In this document: one piece after another, positions 22,876 through 31,514 of the stretch | Layout of the letters: the number at the start of each line of letters is the position of its first letter | How positions within the stretch are numbered: the stretch's first letter is position 1 | Made by a program: the position numbers and the translations under genes | Source: Seohaeicola saemankumensis | GTDB lineage: Bacteria; Pseudomonadota; Alphaproteobacteria; Rhodobacterales; Rhodobacteraceae | Reading direction: 5' to 3' | Length of the DNA: 64,000 nt | Assembly: GCF_042678485.1 (NCBI RefSeq) | Contig: NZ_JBHTKR010000002.1 | Coordinates: 372,001 to 436,000 of the forward strand | The notes under the pieces: model-generated | Databases searched by the model: none | What the model saw: only the letters and a program-made list of their open reading frames with translations | What the model was told of the DNA's origin: nothing

Positions 22876-23281
22876 GTCCTGCCCCTAAAGCTGAAGTGCA
22901 CCTCTGGAGGCAGATGAGGCGATGTCATCCTCGGCCAGCAGATACTTTACGTTGGGGCAGGTACGTTTCGATGGCAAGCGAAGACGCTTCAACCAGATCG
23001 ATCGCGTCCGTTTTCGACGACTGACCGAAAACCGCCATTTGTGCGCCGTGCAGCATCGGTCAGAATGGGCACGGAGCAGACATTCGCTGCATCAACAACG
23101 AACGTCCGGTTAGGGCCGATGACGGTCCTTCACTGCGCGAACTGCCAAGTTCTGGTATGCGGGACGAAGTGAGCTTTCGCTGCGGCTGCACCAAGGACCG
23201 CTTCTACGAGGTGCCATCAGTGACATATGAGGCACCGCATGTTACGCTGCAACGGCAATTCAAGATGACTGGCCCTATTAG
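22876..23281. other. Gene-free spacer with a dispersed motif copy
   Basis: These 406 bases between the DUF1326 gene and the homocysteine methyltransferase contain no supported gene. They hold motif copy B at 23075-23090 and a partial copy ending CTTTCGCTGC near 23174-23183. Short coding-like fragments around 23120-23270, such as the in-frame string ACQVLVCGTK-like residues, are too broken to call. Confidence 0.5.
23075..23090. repeat. 16-base dispersed motif, copy B (AGCAGACATTCGCTGC)
   Basis: AGCAGACATTCGCTGC differs from copy A at two positions. It lies between the DUF1326/DUF2182 pair and the methyltransferase gene. A partial copy (CTTTCGCTGC) is found about 93 bases further on. Confidence 0.7.
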
Positions 23282-24217
23282 ATGACCATTTATCGAGACT
23301 CTTTTCCGCCCAGCAATGTCGACCTGTTCTTGGCCTATACCGGGATGGAAACCGACTTGATATTCAATCAGGGCGTAGACCTGCCCGGCTTCGCTTCATA
23401 CCCTCTTATGAAAAGCACAGAGGGACGAGAGCTTCTCAAAGGGTATCTGAAAGACCTGATCGCTTTAGGCAAGGAAGCGGATGCCGGAGTCATTCTTGAA
23501 AGCCCGACATGGGTCGCAAACCGGGATCGGGGGGCTGCAATTGGATACTCCCCCGACGACCTCAAAAAGCTCAATCAGGACGCCATCTCCTTGATGGCGG
23601 CTGTCCGGTCGGAGAGCGATTACAGCCCGACGGTCATCAGCGCGAATATCGGACCGCGCGAAGATGCCTATGCCCCGGAAGCTCAAATGACCTCGGATCA
23701 GGCAGAGCGCTATCACGCGGAGCAAATATCGATATTGGCAGAAACTGATGTGGATGTGATCAGCGGATACACTCTGGCGTATCCATCCGAAGCGATTGGC
23801 ATGATCAGGTCGGCCCGCCGGTTTAGGCTCCCGGTGGTCATCGCTTTCACAGTGGAAACTGATGGACGGTTGCCAACCGGAGAGTCACTCGCGCAAGCAA
23901 TATCGGAAGTCGATGCCGCGACTGACGGTTATGCAGCCTACTTTATGATCAACTGTGCGCATCCTGAACATTTTTCGTCAGTTCTTGAAGGTGCGCCGTG
24001 GATGCAGCGCATAAAAGGTATCATTGCCAATGCCTCACGCTGTAGCCATGCCGAACTTGACGAAGCCGAAGAGCTAGACGACGGCAATCCGACCGAGCTG
24101 GGCGCACAATTGGCTGATATCAGGCGACGGTTCCCTCACATTCAGGTTTTGGGAGGTTGTTGTGGCACAGACATGCGCCACATGAGCCAGATCGCAACTG
24201 CCGCCCGTACAGCTTAA
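23282..24217 (+). CDS. Homocysteine S-methyltransferase family protein
   Basis: The 311-residue protein has the zinc-ligand cysteines of this family: NCAHPEH in the middle and GGCCGTD near the end. It also has the typical ANIGPREDAYAP block. The family moves a methyl group from S-methylmethionine, betaine or a similar donor to homocysteine, yielding methionine. The N terminus reads FLAYTGMETDLIFNQGVDLP, where active members usually have LTDGGxET, so substrate choice may differ. The ribosome-binding site before ATG 23282 is weak. It lies alone in the accessory region with copies of the 16-base motif on both sides. Confidence 0.88.
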   Translation: MTIYRDSFPPSNVDLFLAYTGMETDLIFNQGVDLPGFASYPLMKSTEGRELLKGYLKDLIALGKEADAGVILESPTWVANRDRGAAIGYSPDDLKKLNQDAISLMAAVRSESDYSPTVISANIGPREDAYAPEAQMTSDQAERYHAEQISILAETDVDVISGYTLAYPSEAIGMIRSARRFRLPVVIAFTVETDGRLPTGESLAQAISEVDAATDGYAAYFMINCAHPEHFSSVLEGAPWMQRIKGIIANASRCSHAELDEAEELDDGNPTELGAQLADIRRRFPHIQVLGGCCGTDMRHMSQIATAARTA

Positions 24218-24261
24218 GCCGACAATCGCCGCGCAGTAGCGTCGCGGATCTATGGGCTCAA

Positions 24262-24277
24262 AGCAGACCTTCACTGC
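24262..24277. repeat. 16-base dispersed motif, copy C (AGCAGACCTTCACTGC)
   Basis: AGCAGACCTTCACTGC lies 45 bases after the methyltransferase stop. It matches the consensus AGCRGACNTTCRCTGY. Confidence 0.65.
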
Positions 24278-24332
24278 ATCAGCCGCGAATTACCGCTATG
24301 GGCCGAAAGCGCCACGGTCGATTTGGGCCGAA

Positions 24333-24348
24333 AGCGGACGTTCGCTGT
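24333..24348. repeat. 16-base dispersed motif, copy D (AGCGGACGTTCGCTGT)
   Basis: AGCGGACGTTCGCTGT follows copy C at a 71-base period. It is preceded by GGGCCGAAA, a string also seen near 24302. Confidence 0.65.
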
Positions 24349-24726
24349 ACTCTGCACGAAGGTCAATTATGCAAACTGTTCTGTTCTTTAACCTGCGCTG
24401 CCAGACCATCCCCAAAGCGGGCTATCGCCAGCTGACCTGCCGGTTCCAATCTACAAGATGCGGCTGGGCACGGACCCGGGAAAAGAGAAACCGCTCTGCG
24501 TTCTGTCGCAGTTCTTTGTCCGACAGCCTGGAACCTGTGGGCGCAAGGCTTGATGACTGCGGGACAAGGCATGACGGGCTTTTGCCCTGCCGCGCGACAT
24601 GCCCAATACGCGGAAATAACAGCCGTTGCCCGCGTCACGCTTTCGCCAAAACCCGTGCAGTCCGATATTTCTTGCCAGCCTGCGACCCGCGTGAGACGCT
24701 TTGCCTGATCTCAAGGAGCCTGTTTC

Positions 24727-25644
24727 ATGCGTATGGCCTTTACCCTGGATGACCTGCCGGTCTACCCCCATCTTGCGCTGCCGGACGGCCATACGCCCCA
24801 TAGCGTCGCGGCCCTGATCATGGCTTCTCTTGCCCGGAACGGCGTGTCGGGTGTGTTTGCCCTGGCCAATTCCTGGCCGCTGGATGTTGATCCTCAATAT
24901 GCGCGCATCCTGGATGATTGGGTCGCGGCTGGCCACCATATCGGCAACCATACCCATACCCACCCTTTGTTGAACGAGACGGCTGCGGCGGCATTCATTC
25001 ACGACGTTTCCGTTGCTGATGAATTGCTTGCCCCCTGGATCAGCAAAGCCCCGCTGCGCGCTTTCCGGCATCCGCTGGATTTTTGGGGCAATACGGAAGA
25101 AAAGCGTGTTCAGGTGAACGCGCATCTTGATCGGCTGGCGTATCGAAGCGCGGATGTCACCAGTTGGTTCTACGAATGGGAATGGGACCGCGCCTGGCAG
25201 TATTTGCTGCAAACCGGACGCCTGGAAGAGGCCGAACGCCTGAAGGCAGAGTTTGTTGACTATGCCGCCGCGCAGGTCGCGCATGATGCCAAGACCTGCA
25301 GAATGGTCTTTGGGCATGACGTCATCGGTATCGGCCTTATCCACCCGCTGACCTTCTTTACCGAGGTTGCGGATGCGTTCTTTGCCCGGCTGTTCGCCGA
25401 AGGTGTCACGTTTGTGCCGCTGTCCGATGCTTTGGATGATCCGGCCTATCTGCGGTCAGGAACGATCGTCACCGACGCTTTTCAGGTCTACCAGATCAAG
25501 ATCGCTGCTGCCGATGGCCGGGTACTGGATGCGGTTCCGCCAACGCATAAAGCGCTGATGGAAAGGGTGTTCGAACTGGGAACACCGCTGCGACCGCCGC
25601 GTCGCGGGATGCTGGTTCAGAACAGGCGTGCGCGGGCGAGCTGA
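24727..25644 (+). CDS. Polysaccharide deacetylase (NodB-homology) family protein
   Basis: This 305-residue protein has the NodB fold motifs: the Asp pair in FTLDDLP at the N terminus and the metal-binding HxxxH in GNHTHTHP (about residues 78-85). The family removes acetyl or other acyl/amide groups from sugars or related amides using a metal ion. No signal peptide is present, so the protein is probably cytoplasmic. AGGAG lies 8 bases before the ATG. It has no partner genes beside it; its substrate is unknown, and it is not an obvious chitin or peptidoglycan deacetylase. Confidence 0.85.
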   Translation: MRMAFTLDDLPVYPHLALPDGHTPHSVAALIMASLARNGVSGVFALANSWPLDVDPQYARILDDWVAAGHHIGNHTHTHPLLNETAAAAFIHDVSVADELLAPWISKAPLRAFRHPLDFWGNTEEKRVQVNAHLDRLAYRSADVTSWFYEWEWDRAWQYLLQTGRLEEAERLKAEFVDYAAAQVAHDAKTCRMVFGHDVIGIGLIHPLTFFTEVADAFFARLFAEGVTFVPLSDALDDPAYLRSGTIVTDAFQVYQIKIAAADGRVLDAVPPTHKALMERVFELGTPLRPPRRGMLVQNRRARAS

Positions 25645-25874
25645 TCGGCAAAGGCGGGGATGGCTTGCCGCATCGTCGCGGTGAAAAGCGCCGATGCACC
25701 GCGCGGCGACCCCTATGCCGGAACTGCGCGTTGTGCAGAGGCATTGCATGCCTTTGCTTCGGGCTGAATACGGCAAAAGGTTTTGTGTTTCCCGATCAGG
25801 TCCAGGTTTGTATGCTTGATGGCAATGAAGGCGGGCTGTGCCGCAGGCCGGCAGCAAGGACGGGGTCAGGTGTC

Positions 25875-26261
25875 ATGAAGAAAATCACGGCGATACTTCT
25901 GCTGTCGCTTTTCGTGCCGGGCGTTGTCTTGGCTGACCCGGCAACAGAGTGTGGCGGAAGCAGTCAGGTCGAGATCGGCGCATGCGTTGCACAGACGCTG
26001 CAGCGGGTGGACGCGACAATTGATATCTACCTCGGCTTCGCGATCGGCTCGGCGCAAGAACTGGACGAGATAACAGGCCGAACCGTGGCTGTTCCCGCGC
26101 TTGAGGCCGCGCAGGCGGCTTGGTCCGCGTATCGCACGGCACAATGCGACTATGTCGGCGCGACCTTTGGCGGCGGATCCGGGGCCGGTATCGCCACCGA
26201 CGCGTGCAAGATCAAGCTGGGTCGGGACCGCGCGGAAGAGCTGTTGCGCGACCTGCAATAG
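25875..26261 (+). CDS. LprI-like (DUF1311) secreted protein
   Basis: The 128-residue protein has a signal peptide (MKKITAILLLSLFVPGVVLA, cleavage about residue 20). A DUF1311/LprI domain follows, with four cysteines (TECGG, GACVAQ, AQCDY, DACKIK) and the typical AAQAAWSAYRTAQC block. Members include the lysozyme inhibitor LprI of Mycobacterium; most are uncharacterised periplasmic proteins. Here it stands alone between a deacetylase gene and the convergent CPA2 antiporter gene. A role in binding a cell-wall hydrolase is possible but not shown by the sequence. Confidence 0.8.
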   Translation: MKKITAILLLSLFVPGVVLADPATECGGSSQVEIGACVAQTLQRVDATIDIYLGFAIGSAQELDEITGRTVAVPALEAAQAAWSAYRTAQCDYVGATFGGGSGAGIATDACKIKLGRDRAEELLRDLQ

Positions 26262-26451
26262 GGCAGGATGAAACATGCACCGCTGCCTTCACCGCGGACG
26301 CGGAACCATCGGGCAGATTCGGAATACTGCATGGCCGCCGCTACCCTGAGGGGTCTTCTCAGGACTGGATAGGTCCGCAGGGCCGCTTCGCGGACCGGCC
26401 AGACACCGGAAGCATCGCATCCGCAAATCGCCTTCGCCCGTTTGCCGCCCT

Positions 26452-28329
26452 TCAGGATGCACGGCCTGCGACGCGCATTTGTTCTTTCAGCTCCGCCTCC
26501 CAGGTGTCCATGTTCTCACGCACCAATTTGGAATAGATGCTGTTTTCGCTGTGTGGGTCGTCGCTGTCCAGAAAGGCTTGTGCCGTTTCAAGCATGGTCT
26601 TGCGGTCAAAATCCTCGAAAACACCTGTCATGCGTTCGGCCTGCTCGCGCGGGTGGCCTATTGCCTCGAAGACCGATCGCGCGGCGCGGATGGAACTGTC
26701 ATAGGTCTCGCGGATAATGTCGCGGCAGCCTGCCGCCCAGAGTTCGTAGACATGCCAGCGGTCGATGGCGCGGGCGACGACATGCACCTTGGGGTGGTGT
26801 TCATGCATGTATCGCGCCAGTTCGGTGGCGGCATGCCTGTTGTCGATGGCGATGACCAGTACCCTTGCGTTTTCAATGCCCGCCGCCTGCAGCAGATCGG
26901 GGCGTGTGGCGTCGCCGAAATAGGCGCTCAGACCGAAGCGGCGCAGCATGGCCAATTGCTCATGGCTGTAGTCGACCACGGTGGTCTGGTAATCGGCTGC
27001 CAGCAAGGCGCGATTGACGATGCCGCCGAACCTTCCGTGGCCGGCGATAATGATCCTTGAGGCCGACTCGATCTTGTCCGCTTCGCCGTCCTGCTGGCGT
27101 GAATAGCGCGGCGCGATCATCTTGTCGTAAATAATGAACAGTGCGGGCGTCAGCAGCATCGACAGCGCCACGACCAGCAACAGGATGTCAGCCACCGCAG
27201 GGGGCACCACGGCACTGGCCACCGTGAATGAGACAAGGACGAAGCCGAACTCGCCGGCTTGGGCAAGGCCCAGTGCAAACAACCACTTGTCGCCCCCGGC
27301 CAGACGGAAGACCCGTCCAAGCCCCAGCATGACCGCGCATTTCAGCGCGATCAGGCCAAGGGTCAGCCCGGCGATCAGTGCCAGGTTCTGGCCGAGCAGC
27401 GCAAAATCGATACTGGCGCCGACGGTTATGAAGAAAACGCCCAGGAATATCCCCTTGAACGGCGCGATGTCGCTTTCCAACTCGTGTCGGTATTCGCTGT
27501 TCGCCATGACCACGCCCGCCAGGAATGTACCCAGCGCGGGTGACAGGCCCACCATTGTCATCAACAGGGCGATGGCCAGGACCATCATCAAGGCCGTGCT
27601 GACGAACAACTCGCGCAGGCGCGCCCGCGCCACATAGCGAAAGATCGGCCCGGTCAGGTAGCGCCCCGCCAGGATAACCAGCCCGATTGCCGCAAGCGTC
27701 ACCAGCGCGGCCTGCCAGCCGGGCAGCCCGTCGACCATGTTGAGGTTCAGCGCGGCCCCCCCATGCCCGCCGCCATGCTGTTCGTCGCCGTGATGCAAAG
27801 CCTCGGTCAACGCGGGAAGTGCCAGAAGCGGGATAAAGGCCAGCATCGGGATCACCGCGATGTCCTGGAACAGCAGCACCGAAAAGCTGGCCTGTCCCCC
27901 ATCGCTGCGCATCAGGCCCTTTTCGTTCAGCGTCTGCGTGACAATCGCGGTCGAGGAGAGTGCAAAGATCAGGCCGATGGCCAGCGCGATGGTCCAGGCC
28001 TGCCCGAACAGCAGCGCCACCGCCATGACCGCCAGCGCCGTGATGCCAACCTGCAGGCCGCCCATCACGAAGATCCGCGCCCGCATCGCCCACAACAGTT
28101 TGGGCTGCATCTCCAGCCCGATCAGGAACAGCATCATGACCACACCGAATTCGGTGAAATGCTGAAGCGCGACCACATCCACCCCGGCCCCGTGCAGCAC
28201 CGGCCCGATCGCGATGCCCGCGATCAGGTAGCCAAGCACCGACCCCAGCCCGAACCGCGAGGCCAGCGGCACCGCGATCATTCCGGCCAGGAAAATCGTG
28301 AAGGTGATGAACATGAATTCAGCGGTCAT
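26452..28329 (-). CDS. CPA2 monovalent cation:proton antiporter (KefB/KefC-like) with RCK domain
   Basis: The 625-residue protein has about 12-13 membrane helices (residues 1-400), including LIGLEMQPKLLW and GTFLAGVVMANSEYRHELESD, the marks of Kef-type antiporters. A TrkA-N (RCK) nucleotide-binding domain follows at about residues 425-540 (IIIAGHGRFGGIVNRALLAA). Kef proteins export K+ in exchange for H+ and protect against electrophiles when glutathione adducts bind the RCK domain. A His-rich loop (HHGDEQHGGGHGG) near residue 180 is a local oddity. No KefF/KefG-type gene is adjacent. It is downstream of an AraC-type gene on the same strand. Confidence 0.92.
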   Translation of the reverse strand: MTAEFMFITFTIFLAGMIAVPLASRFGLGSVLGYLIAGIAIGPVLHGAGVDVVALQHFTEFGVVMMLFLIGLEMQPKLLWAMRARIFVMGGLQVGITALAVMAVALLFGQAWTIALAIGLIFALSSTAIVTQTLNEKGLMRSDGGQASFSVLLFQDIAVIPMLAFIPLLALPALTEALHHGDEQHGGGHGGAALNLNMVDGLPGWQAALVTLAAIGLVILAGRYLTGPIFRYVARARLRELFVSTALMMVLAIALLMTMVGLSPALGTFLAGVVMANSEYRHELESDIAPFKGIFLGVFFITVGASIDFALLGQNLALIAGLTLGLIALKCAVMLGLGRVFRLAGGDKWLFALGLAQAGEFGFVLVSFTVASAVVPPAVADILLLVVALSMLLTPALFIIYDKMIAPRYSRQQDGEADKIESASRIIIAGHGRFGGIVNRALLAADYQTTVVDYSHEQLAMLRRFGLSAYFGDATRPDLLQAAGIENARVLVIAIDNRHAATELARYMHEHHPKVHVVARAIDRWHVYELWAAGCRDIIRETYDSSIRAARSVFEAIGHPREQAERMTGVFEDFDRKTMLETAQAFLDSDDPHSENSIYSKLVRENMDTWEAELKEQMRVAGRAS

Positions 28330-28363
28330 TGCGGTGCCTCACATGTGTTTGGGCTTGGGCGCG

Positions 28364-29236
28364 TCATTGCGCCGGTGCCAGGTGGTGCCGAGGAGAGCAG
28401 CCGAATTTGCGTGCATAGTCGCGGCTGAAATGGGTGGGGCTTTCATAGCCCACGTCAAAACTGGTCGCCGAAACCGACCGGCGGCCGTCCCGCAGCAGGG
28501 TCTGTGCCTGGATCAGGCGCAAGTCCTTCTGGTATTGCAGGGGCGTGGTGCCTGTGACCGACTTGAAATGCGCGTGAAAGGATGACGGGCTCATGCCGAC
28601 AAGCTGGGCCAGATCGGCCACGACCAGCGGTTCATTGAAATTGGTCCGGATCCGGGCGATGGCTTTCGCAATCCGGCTGGCGTGACTGTCCACCGCCAAA
28701 AGGTTCCGCAACATGCCGCCGATGGGCGACATCAGAAGCCGGTAGTGGATTTCCCGCAGGATCATCGGGCCAAGCACCTGCGCTTCCAGCGCGTTGTCCA
28801 TCAGGCGCAGATAGCGGGCCAGCGGTTCGATCCATTCCGTCTGTGCGGTGCCAGCCGTCAGCGCGCGTGCGCCCGCAGCGTCCGACACGGCCTCGCCCAC
28901 CTGTTCGTAAAGGCTGCGGATCGTGCCCAAATCCAATGTCATGACCAGCGCAAGATAGGGCGTCTCAAGGCTGGCCTCGGTGATCCTTGAGGTGACCGGA
29001 AGGTCATGGCTGACCAAAAGCGCATCCCCCCGCCGCAGCGAGACGGATTGTGATCCGATATGGGTCTCTTTGCTTCCCCGCAGAATCAGACAGATGACCG
29101 GATTGTAGACCACGGCCTCGAACGCGCTGACCCTGTCACGTTGCACGATATGCAGATGAGGTAGCGTTTTCGCTGATTTCCTGCAGCAATCTGCAAGGCT
29201 GCGTTTCGCCAAAGCTTCGATCTGTTCAAGCAACAT
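28364..29236 (-). CDS. AraC family transcriptional regulator
   Basis: The 290-residue protein has an N-terminal cupin-like AraC_N domain (about 30-180, with VVYNPVICLILRGSKETHIG) and a C-terminal double helix-turn-helix (about 190-285, VADLAQLVGMSPSSFHAHFK then SATSFDVGYESPTHFSRDYA). ATG at 29236 has GGAG six bases upstream; ATG at 29242 is an alternative. It is divergent from an aldo/keto reductase gene (174 bases between starts), the classic layout for an AraC-type regulator activating its neighbour, probably in response to an aldehyde, alcohol or similar inducer. The inducer is not known. Confidence 0.92.
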   Translation of the reverse strand: MLLEQIEALAKRSLADCCRKSAKTLPHLHIVQRDRVSAFEAVVYNPVICLILRGSKETHIGSQSVSLRRGDALLVSHDLPVTSRITEASLETPYLALVMTLDLGTIRSLYEQVGEAVSDAAGARALTAGTAQTEWIEPLARYLRLMDNALEAQVLGPMILREIHYRLLMSPIGGMLRNLLAVDSHASRIAKAIARIRTNFNEPLVVADLAQLVGMSPSSFHAHFKSVTGTTPLQYQKDLRLIQAQTLLRDGRRSVSATSFDVGYESPTHFSRDYARKFGCSPRHHLAPAQ

Positions 29237-29410
29237 CGCCATCTCCTTGCTTGACAGGTGTAGCAATACCCGAGGTTCAAATCAGCAAGGAATGTGACGG
29301 TCTGGAGGAATTGGCAGGTTTTACGGAGGAACGGGCAGGAAGGCCCGAACGCGCGACCCTATGATGGGACCCACCACGACATATCACCATCACATATCAG
29401 GAGACGATCC

Positions 29411-30319
29411 ATGAACGCAGCCCAGCCCAGCTTTCCACTCACTGCGGATATGTCGATACCAGCGGTCGGGTTCGGCACATATCTGATTGCCGATGATGCG
29501 GCCCCTGCGGCGGTTTCGGCAGCTCTGTCCTGCGGCTATCGCCATATCGACACGGCATCGGGCTATCGCAACGAAGCCGGTGTCGGCGAAGGTATTCGCC
29601 TGGGTCTTGCGGCGGCGGGGCTGGCGCGGGACGCCCTGTTCGTCACAACCAAGCTCTGGCCCGGAAACCCGGCCTGGGGCGATGCGCCCAAAACCGGCGC
29701 GCAGACCCTTGCCGAATGCGACGCCAGCCTGAAGCGATTGGGGCTTGATCATGTCGATCTCTACCTCATCCATGCGCCCTGTGGCGGCGACCAGCGGCTG
29801 GACCAGTGGCGCGCTCTCTTGCAGCTGAGAGATGCCGGAAAGGCGCGGGCCGTCGGGGTGAGCAATTTCAATATCGGTCACCTGCAAGAGATCAAATCCG
29901 CCGGCCTGCCCATGCCCGACGCAAACCAGATCGAACTGCACCCCTGGTCGCAAAAGCCAGAGCTTGTTGCCTACATGGCGGATCACGGGATCGCGCCCAT
30001 CGCCTATAGCAGCCTTGCACCGCTTTCGACCTGGCGGTCAGAGCCGGGCCAGGCCAGCGCCAAGACAGACCAGATGCGGGCCGACGGGATCGTCTTTGCG
30101 GAACTGGCCCGCAAATACGGGGTTTCCGAAGCGCGGCTTTTGCTGCGCTGGGGGGTGCAGAACGGATATGCCGTGCTGCCCAAAAGCCTGAACCCCGCCC
30201 GCATGGTGCAAAACCTCGACCTGTTCTCCTTTGCCATCGACGATGCGGATTTCGCGCAAATGGCCGCGATGGATCGCGGCGATGGCGTCGCCTGGGCCTC
30301 GGGCGATCCGAGCAGGTAA
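29411..30319 (+). CDS. Aldo/keto reductase
   Basis: The 302-residue cytoplasmic oxidoreductase has the AKR TIM-barrel motifs: GFGTYLIADD, YRHIDTASGYRNEAGVGEGI with the catalytic Asp and Tyr, VTTKLWPGN with the Lys, LIHAP with His, VGVSNF, and the NADPH-clamp region VLPKSLNPARMVQNLDLFSF. It reduces aldehydes or ketones with NADPH. It is divergent from an AraC-type gene that probably controls it. Substrate class cannot be set from sequence; the 2,5-diketo-gluconate reductase-like subgroup is the nearest in pattern. Confidence 0.92.
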   Translation: MNAAQPSFPLTADMSIPAVGFGTYLIADDAAPAAVSAALSCGYRHIDTASGYRNEAGVGEGIRLGLAAAGLARDALFVTTKLWPGNPAWGDAPKTGAQTLAECDASLKRLGLDHVDLYLIHAPCGGDQRLDQWRALLQLRDAGKARAVGVSNFNIGHLQEIKSAGLPMPDANQIELHPWSQKPELVAYMADHGIAPIAYSSLAPLSTWRSEPGQASAKTDQMRADGIVFAELARKYGVSEARLLLRWGVQNGYAVLPKSLNPARMVQNLDLFSFAIDDADFAQMAAMDRGDGVAWASGDPSR

Positions 30320-30474
30320 ACGCCGCCAGCGTATCTTCGGCCTGATCTTGTCCTGCCGGTCCTGCGCGGGGCCAGGGCCATGTTTTTTCGCGAAGGGTGC
30401 ATATTTGCGTTCGCGGTATGCCGCGCAATCCATATAACGATCCCCGGAGAGATTTTCTGAGGAGGAGAAAAACC

Positions 30475-31431
30475 ATGACATTTTTCAACACGATCACCAC
30501 GGCACTGGCCGTCACCGGCCTTTGCGCCGGGATCGCATCAGCCGAAACGCGGATCACCTACAAATCGGCCAAGGCCGGGTCTTCCTACTATCAGATGGGC
30601 GTTGAGCTGGCCGAGGCGATGAAGGTCGGGACCGATGGGGCCGTGATCGTCACGATCGAGGAAAGCCAGGGATCGGTGCAGAACGTCATGGAAGCACGCG
30701 CACGCGGCGCCGACTATGTGTTCACCACCCCGCCGTCGCTGGTCGGGCTGGCGCAGGCCGGCAAGGCGATGTTCGAGGGCAAGGGCGATCCCAAATTCGA
30801 CGAGATCCGCGCCCTGTTCCCGATCCCGTCGCTGACCATGCATTTCGTCATGTCCGAAGAGAGCGGCGTGACCGACATCACCGGGCTTGAGGGCAAGACC
30901 ATCCTGCTGGGCAAAGGGTCTTTCGGTGCCACGGAAGGCGAGAAATACATCGGCCTTTTCGGACTGACCGACAAGGTGACAATTGCCGATGCGGAACTGT
31001 CGAATGCGGTCGCCGCGCTGAAGAACGGCCAGATCGACGGTTTCGTGACCGCCGGATCCTGGCCCGCCCCCAACGTGATCGAGGCGGCCGCCTCGACGCC
31101 CGTCACGGTCCTGTCGCTGACACCCGAGCAGGTCGCGGCAACCAAGCGCACCAGGCTGACGATCCCGGCCGGCACCTATGCCGGTCAGACCGAAGATATC
31201 GTGACAACCTCGCTGCCGGTGGTCGCTTATACCACCACGCAGATGGATGATGACACGGCCTATGCCCTGACCAAGACCTTCTGGGACAGCAAGGCCAGGA
31301 TGGCCGATACCGCGCCCTGGTGGGCCGGCGTCGATGCGGCGCTGATCGCCACCATCGAAGGCAAGATCCACCCCGGTGCGGTGCGTTACTACAAGGAAGC
31401 AGGCATCGCGCTGACCGACGCGCAGATGTAA
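30475..31431 (+). CDS. TRAP transporter substrate-binding protein, TAXI family
   Basis: The 318-residue protein has a signal peptide (about residues 1-23, ending GIASA) and then the TAXI-type periplasmic binding fold (ITYKSAKAGSSYYQMGVELA, GKTILLGKGSFGATEGEKYI, DGFVTAGSWPAPNVIEAA). TAXI proteins deliver organic acids or amino acids to a fused TRAP membrane subunit. A strong GGAGGAG ribosome-binding site precedes ATG 30475. The fused membrane protein follows after 83 bases on the same strand, so the two make a complete secondary importer driven by ion gradients. The ligand is unknown; glutamate or 2-oxoglutarate-like acids are known for relatives. Confidence 0.92.
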   Translation: MTFFNTITTALAVTGLCAGIASAETRITYKSAKAGSSYYQMGVELAEAMKVGTDGAVIVTIEESQGSVQNVMEARARGADYVFTTPPSLVGLAQAGKAMFEGKGDPKFDEIRALFPIPSLTMHFVMSEESGVTDITGLEGKTILLGKGSFGATEGEKYIGLFGLTDKVTIADAELSNAVAALKNGQIDGFVTAGSWPAPNVIEAAASTPVTVLSLTPEQVAATKRTRLTIPAGTYAGQTEDIVTTSLPVVAYTTTQMDDDTAYALTKTFWDSKARMADTAPWWAGVDAALIATIEGKIHPGAVRYYKEAGIALTDAQM

Positions 31432-31514
31432 GCGCCGATTGAGGCGCTTCAGGGCGCAGCCCGTGCATGGCACGGCGCTGCGCCCGAACCGAAACCTGTC
31501 CGAAAGCACGCGCG

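Larger units (their letters stand above)
24218..24726. other. Gene-free spacer with two dispersed motif copies
   Basis: This 509-base stretch holds motif copies at 24262-24277 and 24333-24348 plus GGGCCGAAAGCG repeats near 24302 and 24327. The right half (about 24370-24700) contains short open frames on both strands, none with a good start or family resemblance. It probably forms the right edge of the accessory region, since typical chromosomal coding resumes at 24727. Confidence 0.5.

Noticed and set aside
24363..24638. A 91-codon minus-strand open frame in the accessory region
   Set aside because: It has no convincing ribosome-binding site, domain or composition typical of a protein, and lies in a repeat-containing spacer.
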